Made by a program: the position numbers and the translations under genes
The notes under the pieces: model-generated
What the model saw: only the letters and a program-made list of their open reading frames with translations
Told to the model about the DNA's origin: nothing
The model's database searches: none
Part shown: piece by piece, positions 1 to 11,869 of the stretch
Layout: each line of letters opens with the position of its first letter
Numbering within the stretch: the stretch's first letter is position 1
Source: Solen grandis
Lineage: Eukaryota > Mollusca > Bivalvia > Adapedonta > Solenidae
Reading direction: 5' to 3'
Length of the DNA: 64,000 nt
Assembly (NCBI GenBank): GCA_021229015.1
Contig: CM037791.1
Location: forward strand, 55,001,741-55,065,740

Positions 1-145
1 GATGTTTTTAATCAATGGAAAATTTGAACTTAGATTTTTTTTCTATATTTCTGGACTATAAAGAAAACAATATAATCATGAAATCACTATATGACTGAAA
101 TACTGTCGCAGCGACGGTAAATTCAAATCCCAAGCGAAATTATGA

Positions 146-393
146 CCATGGTCACCATTGTATTTCATTCATTTTGATGATCATCCATTTCCCAAACATG
201 GTCAACCATGGTAGAAATAAGCTTTGATAGATTGAACATGGTCTGCCATGTTATGACCATGGTCGATCATGGATATAACAAACATGGTACCAGGAAAAAT
301 TAAATGGGTTTAAAAAAGACACCATGGTCAACCATGGCTGACCATGGTCAACCATGGCTGACCATGGTCAACCATGGCTGATCAGCATGGTAG
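146..393. repeat. ACCATGG-rich quasi-palindromic island
   Basis: The palindromic word ACCATGGT recurs many times at irregular spacing. It condenses into three tandem copies of a 20-bp unit (ACCATGGTCAACCATGGCTG) at 321-380. It can fold into many alternative hairpins. No coding potential is seen. Confidence 0.85.
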
Positions 394-940
394 GTCATAA
401 TAAAACATTACCAACACTGTGATAAAGACATGGTTTTACAAGTGTACAAGAAATTCAAAGATTTACATTAAAACAACCCTTTTGATTTTGTGACCTTTTT
501 ATTAACTAACCAGAACAATTTGAACAAATTTTGTAGAGGTCAAAATAGGATTAAATCGAAAGCTTAAAAGCTTATTGGATATTAGATTGAAACAAAAACG
601 ATTAAATCTAACTACATATAACTGCACGTATTACTATGACCTTTTAACTGATGTTTTAACAGAAATCTTAGGTGATTCACTTTTCTTTTCTTTTCTTTTT
701 TTGAAAACTGTTACGCATCGAAAAAAAAGGTTACGAATGGTTTTCGTTCGAATTAACCGCGCCCCGAATAAAAGTTCGGAAGTTGTTGCAAGGTTGTAGG
801 ACAATCCTACGAGGAAAAGTAGTGCCGAAAAATTGACGCTAATTTCTACGTAGATCAATGATTTTTACTTATATTTAATATTTTATTTTGGACAACCCAC
901 TCTTTAAACCTTATTTCGAAACCCAGTTTTTGTTTCGTAA
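394..940. other. Unassigned AT-rich stretch
   Basis: Short frames open on both strands across 575-858 overlap each other and show no family resemblance. No repeat copy, exon or RNA gene was recognised. Confidence 0.5.
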
Positions 941-1000
941 CTGATCTTAACTTTCCCTCTTTTAAATTTGAAACCGAAAATAACGCAACGGTGCATCAAT

Positions 1001-1011
1001 CCGCCATTTTG
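1001..1011 (-). promoter_or_regulatory. YY1-like motif near candidate first exon
   Basis: CCGCCATTTTG is the reverse complement of the CAAAATGGCGG word bound by YY1-type zinc-finger proteins. In animals this word is often close to transcription starts. Here it lies about 90 bp before the candidate donor at 1105. This is motif evidence only. Confidence 0.3.
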
Positions 1012-1754
1012 AAAAGAACGACAAACAACAAACAGTGTAAACAATAGGTGATAACGTTATTGATTCGCAATATTTTCGCAGATGACATCCATTTTATGAC
1101 GAAGGTAAGAATATTCAATATAGTTATGAGTATTATAATTATGTTTGTAATGTAATTACTTTCCATTTACCGATAAAAAAAATAAGTGACTTTGTTTCGT
1201 CTGCAAATGGCGATGAGATTATTTTCTGCCCGTCGATGTATAACACAATCCATACAATGTTTAGTTGAATCGCATTTCTTTTATTTGCTTTCCAGAATAT
1301 ATATTTATATATATTTGTGTTCAACATTTGCAAATTAACCTTTCAGGAAATTTAAAAAAAAAAAAAAATCGATCGCAGGTCATATCGTCCACGGTTAGCA
1401 TCGTACTTAATTTTTAAAAAAGGAAGGCCTTGGTGAAAAATCATTGTATATACAATAAATCTGTTAACAAACGTGCGATCCGCAATAAAACTCATTTTGG
1501 TTTACACTTAATCATCGCTTGGTTATCTTACATGTAGATCTATAAAAATTTAAGGAAAAAAACATTATTTACTCCTTTAGATGTATAAGAATTTCTGTTG
1601 GAATATTTGTTCATGACCAACTGCTGGCAGTGACTTGTAATTTTTTAACATTGAATGCTGAATAAAATTCAGCTATATTATGTCCATTGTCATTGCTGTA
1701 ATAAAATGAAATCTGATTGATTTAACACAACTTTTTTGTTTTTATTTTAGCAAC

Positions 1755-1843
1755 ATGTCCAGCCATGTTTTCAACAAGGATGATGCCTCCTCTTGTCCAC
1801 TTTGTAAACAACACAGACTTTGGATCATAGTGATTAACAAAAG
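1755..1843 (+). CDS. Candidate small protein, coding part of exon 2
   Basis: From ATG the frame reads 29 codons plus two bases, ending at the donor AAAG|GTAAAT. It includes a CPLC pair (Cys-Pro-Leu-Cys) that could bind a metal only if partner ligands existed elsewhere; no second pair is seen. An overlapping upstream ATG at 1098, usable if exon 1 is real, gives only a 13-codon frame after splicing. The family is not recognised, and the exon may be non-coding. Confidence 0.25.
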
Positions 1844-2017
1844 GTAAATAGACTCTTATTCTAGAAATGAATACATTTTTTGAGAAAAAGAAAAGTTTCT
1901 ATGATCCTTGAAAACTGAAGTGTCACATATCAAAGAACAACTTGAGACATCCACAATGCTACTGCCTTTACCTTTTTCATGGTAGTTTATTAGACAGGCA
2001 GTTTACCTTACATAACA

Positions 2018-2260
2018 CTGTCCCCAGTGGTAAGAATGTCTGCCTCTGGAACTGGAAGCCATGGGTTCCTGTCCCTAGCAGCAACGTATGAAAGTTGTAA
2101 AACGAAAAATGGCACTGTATCTCCCTTGTTTGGTGCTCAGCATATTAGAATAGGTCCCAGTCGTGGTGTTGGGGATAATGCAACTTGGGAGTGGTGTCAT
2201 GCCAACTATCTATGGCGTGATGCTGCAGTGCAACAGCACTATATCTCTCAAACTTAGTTT
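2018..2260 (+). mobile_element. tRNA-derived SINE, first family
   Basis: The left part resembles a tRNA gene. A box A-like CCAGTGGTAAGAATG is followed about 35 bp later by a box B-like GGGTTCCTGTCCC. A non-tRNA body follows, ending near CTATATCTCTCAAA. The second half of a tRNA fold is poor, so this is a SINE and not a working tRNA gene. It lies in the candidate intron 1844-2584. Confidence 0.6.
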
Positions 2261-2584
2261 TCAAATAATAGCTGTCATATTACTTCTATTGCAACTGAGT
2301 TTGATTGTGGCTGAACTCAATTTCTCCTAGTTAACTGACATTGTAAGATGGAAAAATATTTTGGAATTTATAATGATGAGAAAATTTTGGTTTTACACAT
2401 TTGCATGCACAGTCAGAACTTCATCTTTATTATTAATAGTGGTATGAATGGGAATAAGGATCAATGATCAAATCTGAGTAAACACTAAATGTTTAAATAC
2501 AAAGGCAGGCTATAGGCTTTGCGCTTCTTAGTTATTTTACTTTAAAATCATTTTACTTTTCTTTTTTTCTTTTTTAAGTTTCAG

Positions 2585-2627
2585 ACATGTGAGAGGAAGA
2601 AAGAAGATGAGCAGAATTTCAATGTAA
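2585..2627 (+). CDS. Candidate small protein, coding part of exon 3
   Basis: This segment continues the frame from 1843 (split Arg codon AG|A) for 13 more codons to TAA at 2625. The tail is strongly basic, with HVRGRKK near its start. The acceptor is preceded by a run of about 25 mostly T bases. The proposed 3' untranslated part continues toward AATAAA at 2926 or 3046. The family is not recognised. Confidence 0.25.
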
Positions 2628-2925
2628 ATTTATGTGTAACATCAGCATATGTTCAGGAATGTCAACAAGGACTTGGACATTCCTCTTTCAAAGTGGAAAC
2701 TGATCTCTGACCCATGGCGCATTGGATCATCAGGACCACTGATCTAAGTGAATTCAAGGAAAATCGCTTTGGAACTTGGACTTCAGTGAATTCAAGGCAT
2801 CCAACAGGTGGCATAATAAGTTTTAAAAATGTTATAAGTGTTTTTAATACAATAGGTGGAGAAAGAGGAGGTTGTTCAGGACTTGGAAAATAGGCTATAG
2901 TGCATTATGAAAAAAAAAAAACATT

Positions 2926-2931
2926 AATAAA
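2926..2931 (+). terminator. Possible polyadenylation signal
   Basis: AATAAA lies about 300 bp after the candidate stop codon at 2627. A second AATAAA at 3046-3051 is followed by a T-rich stretch and is an alternative. Confidence 0.25.
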
Positions 2932-3089
2932 GGATGAAACCGGATACTGCTCTTAAGCATGGGGAATCAATATCCATGTTGGTCACTGTAATTTGTTTGG
3001 AAAAAAAAAGATTGTTTAGACTGTTGATACGGATGTGATGACATGAATAAAAATTATTTTTGTATCCACCTTTTTAAACCCCGGCCCCT

Positions 3090-3420
3090 TTACCATTGAA
3101 TTTACATTAATTACCATTGAAGGTTATTGATATTTCATTTTAAATCATTGATTCACCATTACTTTATGTAAAATGACACCACCAAAATACCATTGAAAAA
3201 ACCATTTTATTCCATTAAAATCCCTCATTGGATACCATTGAAAATAATTTTTCATTTTTTAGGGAGAGCTCATTTGCATATTTCGGCTCATTTCAATGGA
3301 GTTTCAATGGTGTTTCAATTGAATTTCAATGGTGTTTTGATGGAGTTTCAATGGTTGTGCTACATTTGGTTCTGCTAAGAGAAATGGTAATTCAATGGTG
3401 TTTCAAGCCATTTCATTTCG
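3090..3420. repeat. CCATTGAA / TTCAATGG inverted island
   Basis: Words of the form ACCATTGAA repeat in the first half (about 3092-3243). Their complements TTTCAATGG repeat in the second half (about 3291-3400), so the two halves can pair in many registers. Open frames here result from the repeated word. Confidence 0.75.
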
Positions 3421-3429
3421 ATAAGGGAA

Positions 3430-5920
3430 GGGAGAATTTGATGACAATAGATCTTTTTACACTTTTTTTATAGCCTTTGTATTTTTTACCGATGTCTCAT
3501 ATTTACAAGGAACATACCATAGGTGATCCTTTAAGTTTGGATGGAGTTTAGGGTCTCTGGGTTCATGGTAAAGTCTTGCATTTATATATTTTTGATAAAG
3601 TTGAATATTTTTCAACTTCATTACAAGTCATAGCAATGACTTGCCAACTTATATTTTTCACAACTACAAAATGCCATGACTCTGTCAAGTTATATAACTA
3701 TGTTTACAATTTCTTTTGGCAATTTTTCTGTCCATAACTGAGTGAATGCGTAAACATTTTTTGAAATATTGTTACTGACAAGATTTTGAGCCGGGAGCAT
3801 TTGTGTTTACCAAACACGTTCTTGTTTCAGAATGCTAAATGCCAAAAAATTTGTGTTTGATTGGCAAACAGCTTAGAACTTGACGCTGAGTTCAGAAAAT
3901 ACATTGATTGAAAATGGATTAGATTTACCCTTATCGATTTAGTATATCACACTATTGCAAATGAATGGTTAAACATGTAAACACAAGTTTTTATGCTGTA
4001 ATGGATAGCAAAAGTAAATCATGAATAAGTGTGCTATTTTGGGACAGCCCTGGTACATGTATGTATATTTTTAATATTTCTGTGTAAAGCACTTTTTTAA
4101 AATCCACTGTATGCAATAATGATATATCATGTTTAATTATCATTATGTTATCTGAATGAACCGAAGTAGTTTATAGTTTGAAACCAAAGAATGTATATTT
4201 TTAAAACACATCCAAATTTATGCTGTATTTATGAAATTTTAGAAAGTGGTTCTAAATATTAAAAATTCTTCATAGAAATAATTAATAAATAAATATCATG
4301 GTTTTAGTTTGCATGTGGCATTTCTACAGATATTAACTATAATGTGTCAAAATTTGACATTTTTCCAATTATCATTGAGCTTTAAAAACAAGGTCAAGGA
4401 CACAGAGAGCATCTCATTTTGTGATCCTTTGGTATTTATAGATCTAGTACATCTTTTTAAAAATTATTTTCACTATTATTGATAAAATACTGTAAATAAG
4501 AAAACAATACCAGTTACATTATGATGGTTACTGATAATGACAACTTTTTTAATATTTTATCAAATGTCGGGGTTTACATAATGACCCATTGTTTTTTACA
4601 TATGTATGTCTTCAGTAGATATTATTCAATGATATATATAAATTTAAGAAATTTCTATGGAACAGTTTTTTTTGTAATTGAAGATTTAGTGTGAAAAGTT
4701 GTTGAACTTGTGGGACTATTTTTCACACTAGCCCACCACTATGAAATGTAGTTTTGATATTAGATACCACCACAGACACTGTATAAGCATTTATATCAAT
4801 GAAATAAATATCATATTAAATTTTATAGGTGAAAAGATAATGCACTCAGTTATGTTTTGTCTTTTTAACCAACATTTACATATCAGTATGTACATATCAG
4901 TATGTACTGTATTTGATGCTGAATCAGTTCCAGAAATGACATCTACACCTACTATGAAATTGAGCTATATCTCAAAAACGAGTTTGGTGACCCCTTTTTT
5001 TCTTTGCATTTTTGAATTTCTCAAACTTATTTCTACAAAATATAAAAAAAATGAAAAAAGTCTATGGGAGGGAAGAAAATCTAGATATCGTCTTTAAATG
5101 AACTATATAGGTTAACTGCATTTCATTTCCCAATAATTCCAATCTCATTATCATATAATTTTGTATTTAAAACATTTTCATTGGACAACATCAATTTTTT
5201 TTTTTTTAAGACTTTTATTTTTCGATAAAACCCTGGAGCGGGACTACTTTTACGTTTCTCGGGTAAACAAAGAAGCATCAACATTTTAAAGGTCGGTTTA
5301 ACAATATGCGAACTTGAATGAAGTTCACAACGGTTCCACGCTTATTTGACTTTTTGTCAGATTTGTGCACGATTTGACATTCTTTACACATGCATAAAGA
5401 CCAGAAAAAATGAATCCTATAATAAAAATATTAGCAGCTTAACAGAGCTAAAAAGGACAGTTTGCATTTCATTGGTTGCATAATTTTGATTCGCTAATGA
5501 GACGTTGCATTGTCATTAGGTCCATGTGAGGTTTGCAGTAAGTTACTATACAAATGTATGGACTTATTCAGTATGTTGATGTAGTTTATTTTTTAAATAT
5601 CAAAATGAAAATATGCTGTAATAATTGCTGTAATAATTTTATCTAAAATAGATGGAAAATATAATGTAAATATAAGGATTAAAAGCAGAATTTGGAGTTT
5701 TCATCAAGTGATGAAAAACTAATGCTTATGTTGCCGAGAATCCCTTTATGCAAAAAGAAGACCCATTCTGTGGTATGCAATGATTATGTATATATGTTCT
5801 TGTCTAGATATTCAAATTACTGTTTAATATGATTTATAGACAAACTTGTTATAGAAGTTGCCATTTATTACATAATCTTTGATTTTTCAAGCCAGATTTT
5901 TTTTTATTTTTCAGCCCTTT
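3430..5920. other. Unassigned AT-rich stretch
   Basis: No exon, RNA gene or known repeat was recognised. A 118-codon frame at 4741-5097 has no family resemblance and a low-complexity composition, so it is not called as a gene. Confidence 0.5.
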
Positions 5921-5925
5921 TTTTT

Positions 5926-6292
5926 CCATGGAAATCTAAATTTTGCCGCGGATTTCCATCTACATTGCATTTTGCCGCGGAATTCCACGGACATTGTCGA
6001 GGATATCCGTCCGAATACTCCATGGCATTCCACGGAAAGCCGCGGAATTCCACGGCAAAATTGAAATTTCCCTGGAAAACTGCAGATTTCCATGGAAAGC
6101 CGTGGCTTTCCACGGAAAGCCGTGGCTTTCCACGGAAAACTGCAGATTTCCGTGGCAAACGTAAGTTCTCCATGGCATTCCTTTTTTTCTTCAAATTTTT
6201 TTAATTGTAATTGGAAAAGTTGATAGTCCGAATACTCCGTGGCATATTTTTCCATGGATTTCCATGGCACACCGTGGAATACCATGGAATAT
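5926..6292. repeat. CCATGG/CCGCGG/CCACGG quasi-palindromic island
   Basis: About 370 bp are built from variants of TTTCCATGGAA, GCCGCGGAATTCC and TTTCCACGGAAAGCC in both orientations. Several frames on both strands stay open because the words lack stop codons. This is not a gene. Confidence 0.8.
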
Positions 6293-6713
6293 CTATAGAC
6301 GGCAGAGGAGATGTTGTTTAAAGGTTTCTCTATACAAGTCATTATCAAATTTCGTCTAAATTGCTGTCTTTCTATAATTTTGCATTGAAACAGTACAAAA
6401 AGCTGCATTTTACAGTGCCAACAGACAATGACTGTTAAGTTCTTTGTAAATCATGTATACATTTGCTTCATTATAACTTTGGAGTTGTTTCCCACCCATT
6501 TTATTACCCCTCATTGACTATAATTGGACTGTCCTTCATCAGTGTCGCTCATATACTCTGATTCATAAGAGGTAGAAAATGCATTACAGCTACTAAAGTC
6601 TGCTGTGGTTTCATTGACTAAGGTCTTATTTACACAATAAAAGCATAACTTTAATTTCTTTTGTAACATTTGCTACTGATTTTGTTCAAAATTTATCTGT
6701 CCCCAGGATAAGC

Positions 6714-7514
6714 GTCACTCCTGTAACAAAGATGTACAAATGCAAAATAATAACTGATCCCCCAAGTCTTTTGAAAGTGATCTCCCTTAAAACACTTTGT
6801 CAGCTTCCTGTTGTACAAGTGGAAAAGGCGGCATTTTGAAAAACTTTGAAAGAAGATGCATTTGATGCCAGAAAAGCAAGTACATACTATGCATAATTTT
6901 TTATCAGGTCACATCTGTTACACTTGTATCTTTTTTTTTCAACAGCTATTGTATTAAGATGTTGGTGCAATTGATTCAGACAAGTTGTGTATTTTGTATA
7001 AAAAGTGTTTACCCCAACTAATGAGACTTCATGTGGTTTGAAATAGGTTTTTATCACAAAATATATCACTCCTGTTACAGTCACTCCTGTAACATGCTTT
7101 TTTGTGACAGGAGTGACTACACTTGTTACAGGAGTGACTTTTTCGTCATTTTAGAAGATATTTATAATGTATTATGACAAACTTGTTGATGTTTTGTGGT
7201 ATTCTAGCTGTTGGGATATCATTTTTATATTAAGTGTATGTTATCCTCAGCTATATGTGCATGGGATCCAGAGAACCAATAAATTGATTATTTTCTGTTA
7301 CAGGAGTGACTGTTACATGTTACAGTAGTGACATTTCTTTGTTTACAAAAACATACTTGAAATGGATGTTAGACTAGAAGATGAAATAAGACTCCTGCTA
7401 ATTCTCTATAACTTTAACCATTTCATATATAGTTTGCATTTCATCTTAAGTCATGGAACCAACCTTTGGTGAAATTTTGTTACAGGTGTGACAGGGCATT
7501 TTTACAGGCGTGAC
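6714..7514. repeat. Ten dispersed copies of a 15-bp word
   Basis: The word TGTTACAGGAGTGAC or its complement GTCACTCCTGTAACA occurs, exactly or with one to three changes, at 6714, 6908, 7065, 7080, 7103, 7124, 7296, 7318, 7478 and 7500 (start positions). The first four are in reverse orientation and the rest forward. The sequence between copies is not repeated, so this is not a tandem array. Confidence 0.85.
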
Positions 7515-8039
7515 TCGTCTATTCATTTTTCAGTTCATTTGCTTGCCCTCTTGCGGTTGTGTGTTTGCATATGGTTCAACTAAGAGAGGAGCTGAATTAC
7601 ATGTAAGAGTCAGAATCATCATAGAGATGGTATTTCATGAAACAATGTACCTAGGCAATGATTTCCTGTCACAAGGACTTGATGAGAAAAGAAGGGGTGA
7701 TAACCTCGCAAAACAATAAGAACAATACTCAGAATTACTTCGAATGATGACTTAATAAAAACAATTTATGAAATGGAAGTTATGAAAATAAGGGCAAATG
7801 GAAGCTTCATGGGTATTTGGCAAATACATTTTTTTTCAGTTTATCCACAGCTTAAGGATGCCCAACTGTCTGAAGAGATTTGAACAGGTTAATTCTTCCA
7901 AAACAGGTCAGGTGCAGCAATGCCCCAGTCTTATAATGTGGACAAGTACCAGAGATGATATGGTAGAAAGTAATTGGGTTCCAAATCACTTCATTGTAAT
8001 TCTGCCTGTGGAAGTACATGTAGACAAAACTAACAATAA

Positions 8040-8192
8040 AGTAGGGTGACAGGAATGTAAAACTGATGTGAGGTTTGAGACTGTGAGCTTTGAGGAGCCT
8101 ACAAGCATTGGGACAGAGGAGAGTAAGAGTGAGGGGGCTGAGCTTAGTAATGTAATAGGGCTCCGAGGAAAGTAAGAGTGTGGGGGCAAGGA
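8040..8192. repeat. Degenerate purine-rich minisatellite, left part
   Basis: Purine-rich units related to GAGAGTAAGAGTGAGGGGGC. The same unit resumes at about 10691 after the family A element, so one array was split by the insertion. Confidence 0.6.
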
Positions 8193-10686
8193 GAACAAGA
8201 GGCCCATAGGGCCTAAAATCGCTCACCTGAGTACCACTGCTCTATATGCAACCTAGTATACATGTATCATACTGATATACATGTTTCTCAGGAACTTGAC
8301 AGTTTTTCTTACCCATTTTAGCAATAGTATGGAAAAAAACAGTGATCATGAGATTTCAGTGTGGTACTGCTGATTGAAAATGGACAAAAAGAGAGATGGT
8401 CCTTAACCTTTTTCCCTCATAAAAACTCATTTTGACATAAATCCTGATCTGCAGAAAGCCCCACTTAAACCTTTCCAAATTTAATTGTAAAATCCTCATC
8501 CCCAGACCACTAAGGAGCAGCAAACAGCATAAAACCTGATCAGCCTGCGAGTAACAGTTGGACTTGCAGGCTGATTAGGTTTTATCCTACTCACATAGGT
8601 ACATGTATTTTCTAGATCTCTATGAGGAAAAGGGTTAATTATTAAGAAATAAGTTGCAATTTATTACAAAGTGTTTTTAATCATTCGTTTGTGGTTTTTA
8701 AGAGGTGTTTGGTAATCCCTGTGTACTGGAACACTGACATGAACCAAAGTAAAGGCAGACAATCTGCATATTCACCCCCCCCCCCCTTCCCACAATCGCT
8801 TTAATGATGATGTTGATGCTGCTGCTGATTTAGAATAGTATCAATAACCCTTACATCTCTATCAGGTGGCTTTGTGTAAAACTAGCCTAGTATCTCATAC
8901 ATAGTAGCAGGTAATGTAGTTTTTGCACTAACTCAGTGGGGCAACACAGTCCAGAAAATGTGACCTCTGCCAGTAGGTCAGACTAAGCTATAGGAATGGT
9001 ATTTGTGGTAATGTTATCTTCTCCACCTCTGCATATGTAGTGGAATCACCCAAATGCCCTATCAGACTAGTGGACAATCTCATCTAAGGGTACAATTTAT
9101 TTTTTTGTTTCTAGCTGGTTTTCTCTCTCTCTCTCTCTCTGTTAGACTTCTCTCTCTTTAATAAGTGGCCTTGTAATTTAATGTAACTTTTTGCATTTTA
9201 TTAAGCTACCAAGACATATTTCTTGTTTTGTTTATGAGCTGATGCATTCTTTTTATGCATAAATGTAACAAAATATCACACTTAAAAATATTCAACTTCT
9301 GTAAATCTGATCTGTAAAGGATCAACTTTTGGAGAGGTAGTCTGAACTGAAGAAAAGAGGCCCATGATGGCCCTAAATCGCTCATCTGAGATAAATAGGT
9401 TGACCCAAGGAACATCTGTACCAATTTATTTTAAAATCTGGCCAGTAGTTTTGAAGCAGATGATTTTTAAAGTTTTCATATTTTTTTTCTTTTTGTTGCC
9501 ATGGCAATCAGAGTTCTATATGGATCAAGTTTATTTTAGGAACTTTTTTGAAGGTTGACCCAAGGATCATTCCTGCCAAGTTTAATCAAATTCTGTCCAG
9601 TGGTTTCAGAGGAAATGTTGATTAAAGTTTTCCCTATATACATATAAGGCAAATAAGCCCCGCCCCTGGTGGCCATGTTTTTTACAGATCGGTATTATTT
9701 TAGCAACTTTGATAGAGGTTGACCCAAGGAACATCTGTACCAATTTATTTTAAAATCTGGCCAGTAGTTTTGAAGAAGATGATTTTTAAAGTTTTCATAT
9801 TTTTTTTCTTTTTGTTGCCATGGCAACCAGAGTTCTACATGGATCAAGTTTATTTTAGCAACTTTTGTGAAGGTTGGCCCAAGGATCATCCCTGCCAAGT
9901 TTAATCAAATTCTGTCCAGTGGTTTCAGAGGAGATGTTGTTTAAAGGTTTCTCTATATACATATAAGGCAAATAAGCCCCGCCCCTGGCGGCCATGTTTT
10001 TTTACGGATCGGAATAATTTTAGCAACTTGGGTAGAGGTTGACCCAAGGAACATCTGTACCAATTTATTTTAAAATCTGGCAAGTAGTTTTGAAGAAGAT
10101 GATTTTTAAAGTTTTCATTTTTTTTTCTTTTTGTTGCCATGGCAACCAGAGTTCTACATGGATCAAGTTTATTTTAGCAACTTTTGTGAAGGTTGGCCCA
10201 AGGATCATCCCTGCCAAGTTTAATCAAATTCTGTCTAGTGGTTTCAGAGGAGATGTTGTTTAAAGGTTTCTCTATATACATATAAGGCAAATAAGCCCCG
10301 CCCCTGGCGGCCATGTTTTTTACGGATCGGAATAATTTTAGCAACTTTGGTAGAGGTTGACCCAAGGAACATCTGTACCAAATTATTTTGAAATCTGGCC
10401 AGTAGTTTTGAAGGAGATGATTTTTAAAGTTTTCAAATTATTTTTCTTTTTGTTGCCATGGCAACCAGAGTTCTTCATGGATCAACTTTATTTTAGCAAC
10501 TTTTGTAGAGCCTCACCCAAGGAACATTCCTGCCAAGTTTCATTAAATTCTGTCCAGCTGTTTCAGAGGAGATGTCGTTTAAAGCAAATTGTTGACGACG
10601 GACGACGGACTACGCACGACGACGGACGCCGGACGAAGGGCGATCACAAAAGCTCACCTTGAGCACTTTGTGCTCAGGTGAGCTAA
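8193..10686 (+). mobile_element. Family A non-autonomous element, composite
   Basis: The left end is ACAAGAGGCCCATAGGGCC followed by TCGCTCACCTGAG. The right end is the hairpin CTCACCTTGAGCAC..GTGCTCAGGTGAG followed by CTAAAAA. A second left end lies at about 9354 (AAAAGAGGCCCATGATGGCC), so two elements have merged and share one right end. The inner part has three units of about 317 bp (landmark AAGCCCCGCCCCTGG near 9655, 9975 and 10293) and a GACGACGGACGACGGAC stretch before the right end. A (CT)n run is at 9121-9142. A separate repeat with a CCTGATCAGCCTGCGAG hairpin is at about 8430-8640. No protein is encoded. Confidence 0.7.
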
Positions 10687-10690
10687 AAAG

Positions 10691-11310
10691 AGAAAAGTAT
10701 CAAAGAACATTAGGAATAATGGGGGAGAGAAGAAAAGAAGTGGGGGGGGGGATAAAGAGCAACAGGACAGAAACATCAAAGGGACAGAGGAAATAAAGAA
10801 ACAGGGGGCCAAGGAGATTAAGAATGAGGTGGCAGAGGAAGTGTAAAGAAGAGGAAGAGTCAGGGGACCAAGGTCAGTAAGAGTCATGAGGTCAAGGGGA
10901 GTTAAGAGTCAGAGAGGTCTGAGATCAGTAAGAGTCAGGGGGACAAGGTCAATAAGAGTCATGAGGCCGAGGTCAGTAAGAGTCAGGGGGCCGAGGTCAG
11001 TGTTATGGGGGCCAAGATCAGTAAGAGTCATGGGATCGAGGTCAGTAAGAATCAGGGGGCCGAGGTCAGTGTTATGGGGGTCCAGGAGAATAAGAGTCAT
11101 GGGGCAAAGATCAGTAAGAGTCATGAGGCCGATGTCAGTAAGAGTCAGGGGGCCGAGGAGAGAAAGAGTCAGGGGACCGAGAAGAGTAAGAGTTAGGGAG
11201 GAGAGGAGAGTAAGAGTCAGAAAGCCACAGAGAGTAAAAGTCTATGGGCTGGGAAGAGTAAGAGTCAGGGGCCAAGATCAGTAATAGTCAGGGGGTCCAG
11301 GAGACTAATA
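10691..11310. repeat. Degenerate 24-bp minisatellite, right part
   Basis: Units close to GTCAGTAAGAGTCAGGGGGC recur with a period near 24 bp. The period is a multiple of three, so a 132-codon frame (10886-11284) stays open with an Arg-Val-Arg-Gly-like period of eight residues. This is a product of the repeat. Confidence 0.8.
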
Positions 11311-11698
11311 TGAACATACCAGAACCAGCACTCTGTGTTGGTAAGTATGTAGTTGTAAGATACAAGAATAGACTTTGTCCAGGGTTAGTGTTGGACTCTG
11401 GTGTTGATGATATATTTGTACAGTGCATGTACCAGGTCGGTAGAAAGAATACCAGCTGCTTTTTTTTGCCCCCAAAAATTGCATGACAGGTGCTAGTATG
11501 ACTACAGTAACATATTTTTGATACCAGAGCCAGTTAAGATTCAATCATCATCTTCTCATTACACAGTGAATGAAAGCCTCTAGCGATCCTTGTCTAAATT
11601 TCAGACTTCATAATTCCTGATGACAATTTCAATTTTATTTTATACTTGAACCCATTCTCTGTTGTAGTGGTCTAGTAAATACTTTGTGACTACATATA

Positions 11699-11838
11699 CA
11701 GTGAACCCTTGCTGCCTGTACCTCTTGTATCCTGCATTAGGTCTAATATTATGCTTTTTCGAAATAAGCCATATGAATCTTTTCACATTTGAACTGGTTA
11801 TAAACATAACAAACACTGTCGGTGTAACAAGGGTTCAC
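11699..11838. mobile_element. Possible short MITE
   Basis: AGTGAACCCTTG at the left is matched by CAAGGGTTCAC at the right, about 140 bp apart. A TA precedes the left end, but no clean target duplication was found at the right. Tentative. Confidence 0.35.
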
Positions 11839-11869
11839 CATTTATGTATAAGAACTCCGGACGCTGTCA

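Larger units (their letters stand above)
960..2931 (+). other. Candidate three-exon small transcription unit
   Basis: Three segments joined by good splice signals suggest a gene. A possible first exon ends at 1104 with the donor AAG|GTAAGA. Exon 2 (1751-1843) follows a pyrimidine-rich tract ending TTTTAG and ends AAAG|GTAAAT. Exon 3 starts at 2585 after a long T-rich tract ending TTTCAG. Splicing joins one 43-codon frame from ATG at 1755 to TAA at 2625. A CCGCCATTTTG word sits near the proposed start of transcription and AATAAA occurs at 2926. The first exon start is a guess. The unit could equally be a long non-coding RNA. No protein family is recognised. Confidence 0.3.

Noticed and set aside
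2018..2260. tRNA gene
   Set aside because: Box A and box B resemble a tRNA, as at 16035, 16607 and 40444, but the cloverleaf is poor and each has a long SINE body. They are SINE heads.
5904..6408. Several long overlapping frames on both strands
   Set aside because: They are open because the CCATGG/CCGCGG words lack stop codons in all frames.
7541..7602. Exon-like segment reading FICLPSCGCVFAYGS between a TTTTTCAG and a CAT|GTAAGA
   Set aside because: A loose resemblance to the LRSCGCVF segment of RTF2-type proteins does not continue on either side, and no neighbouring exon supports it.
10886..11284. 132-codon frame with Arg-Val-Arg-Gly repeats
   Set aside because: It is the translation of a 24-bp minisatellite, and the opposite strand is also open. 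No start context or conserved domain.
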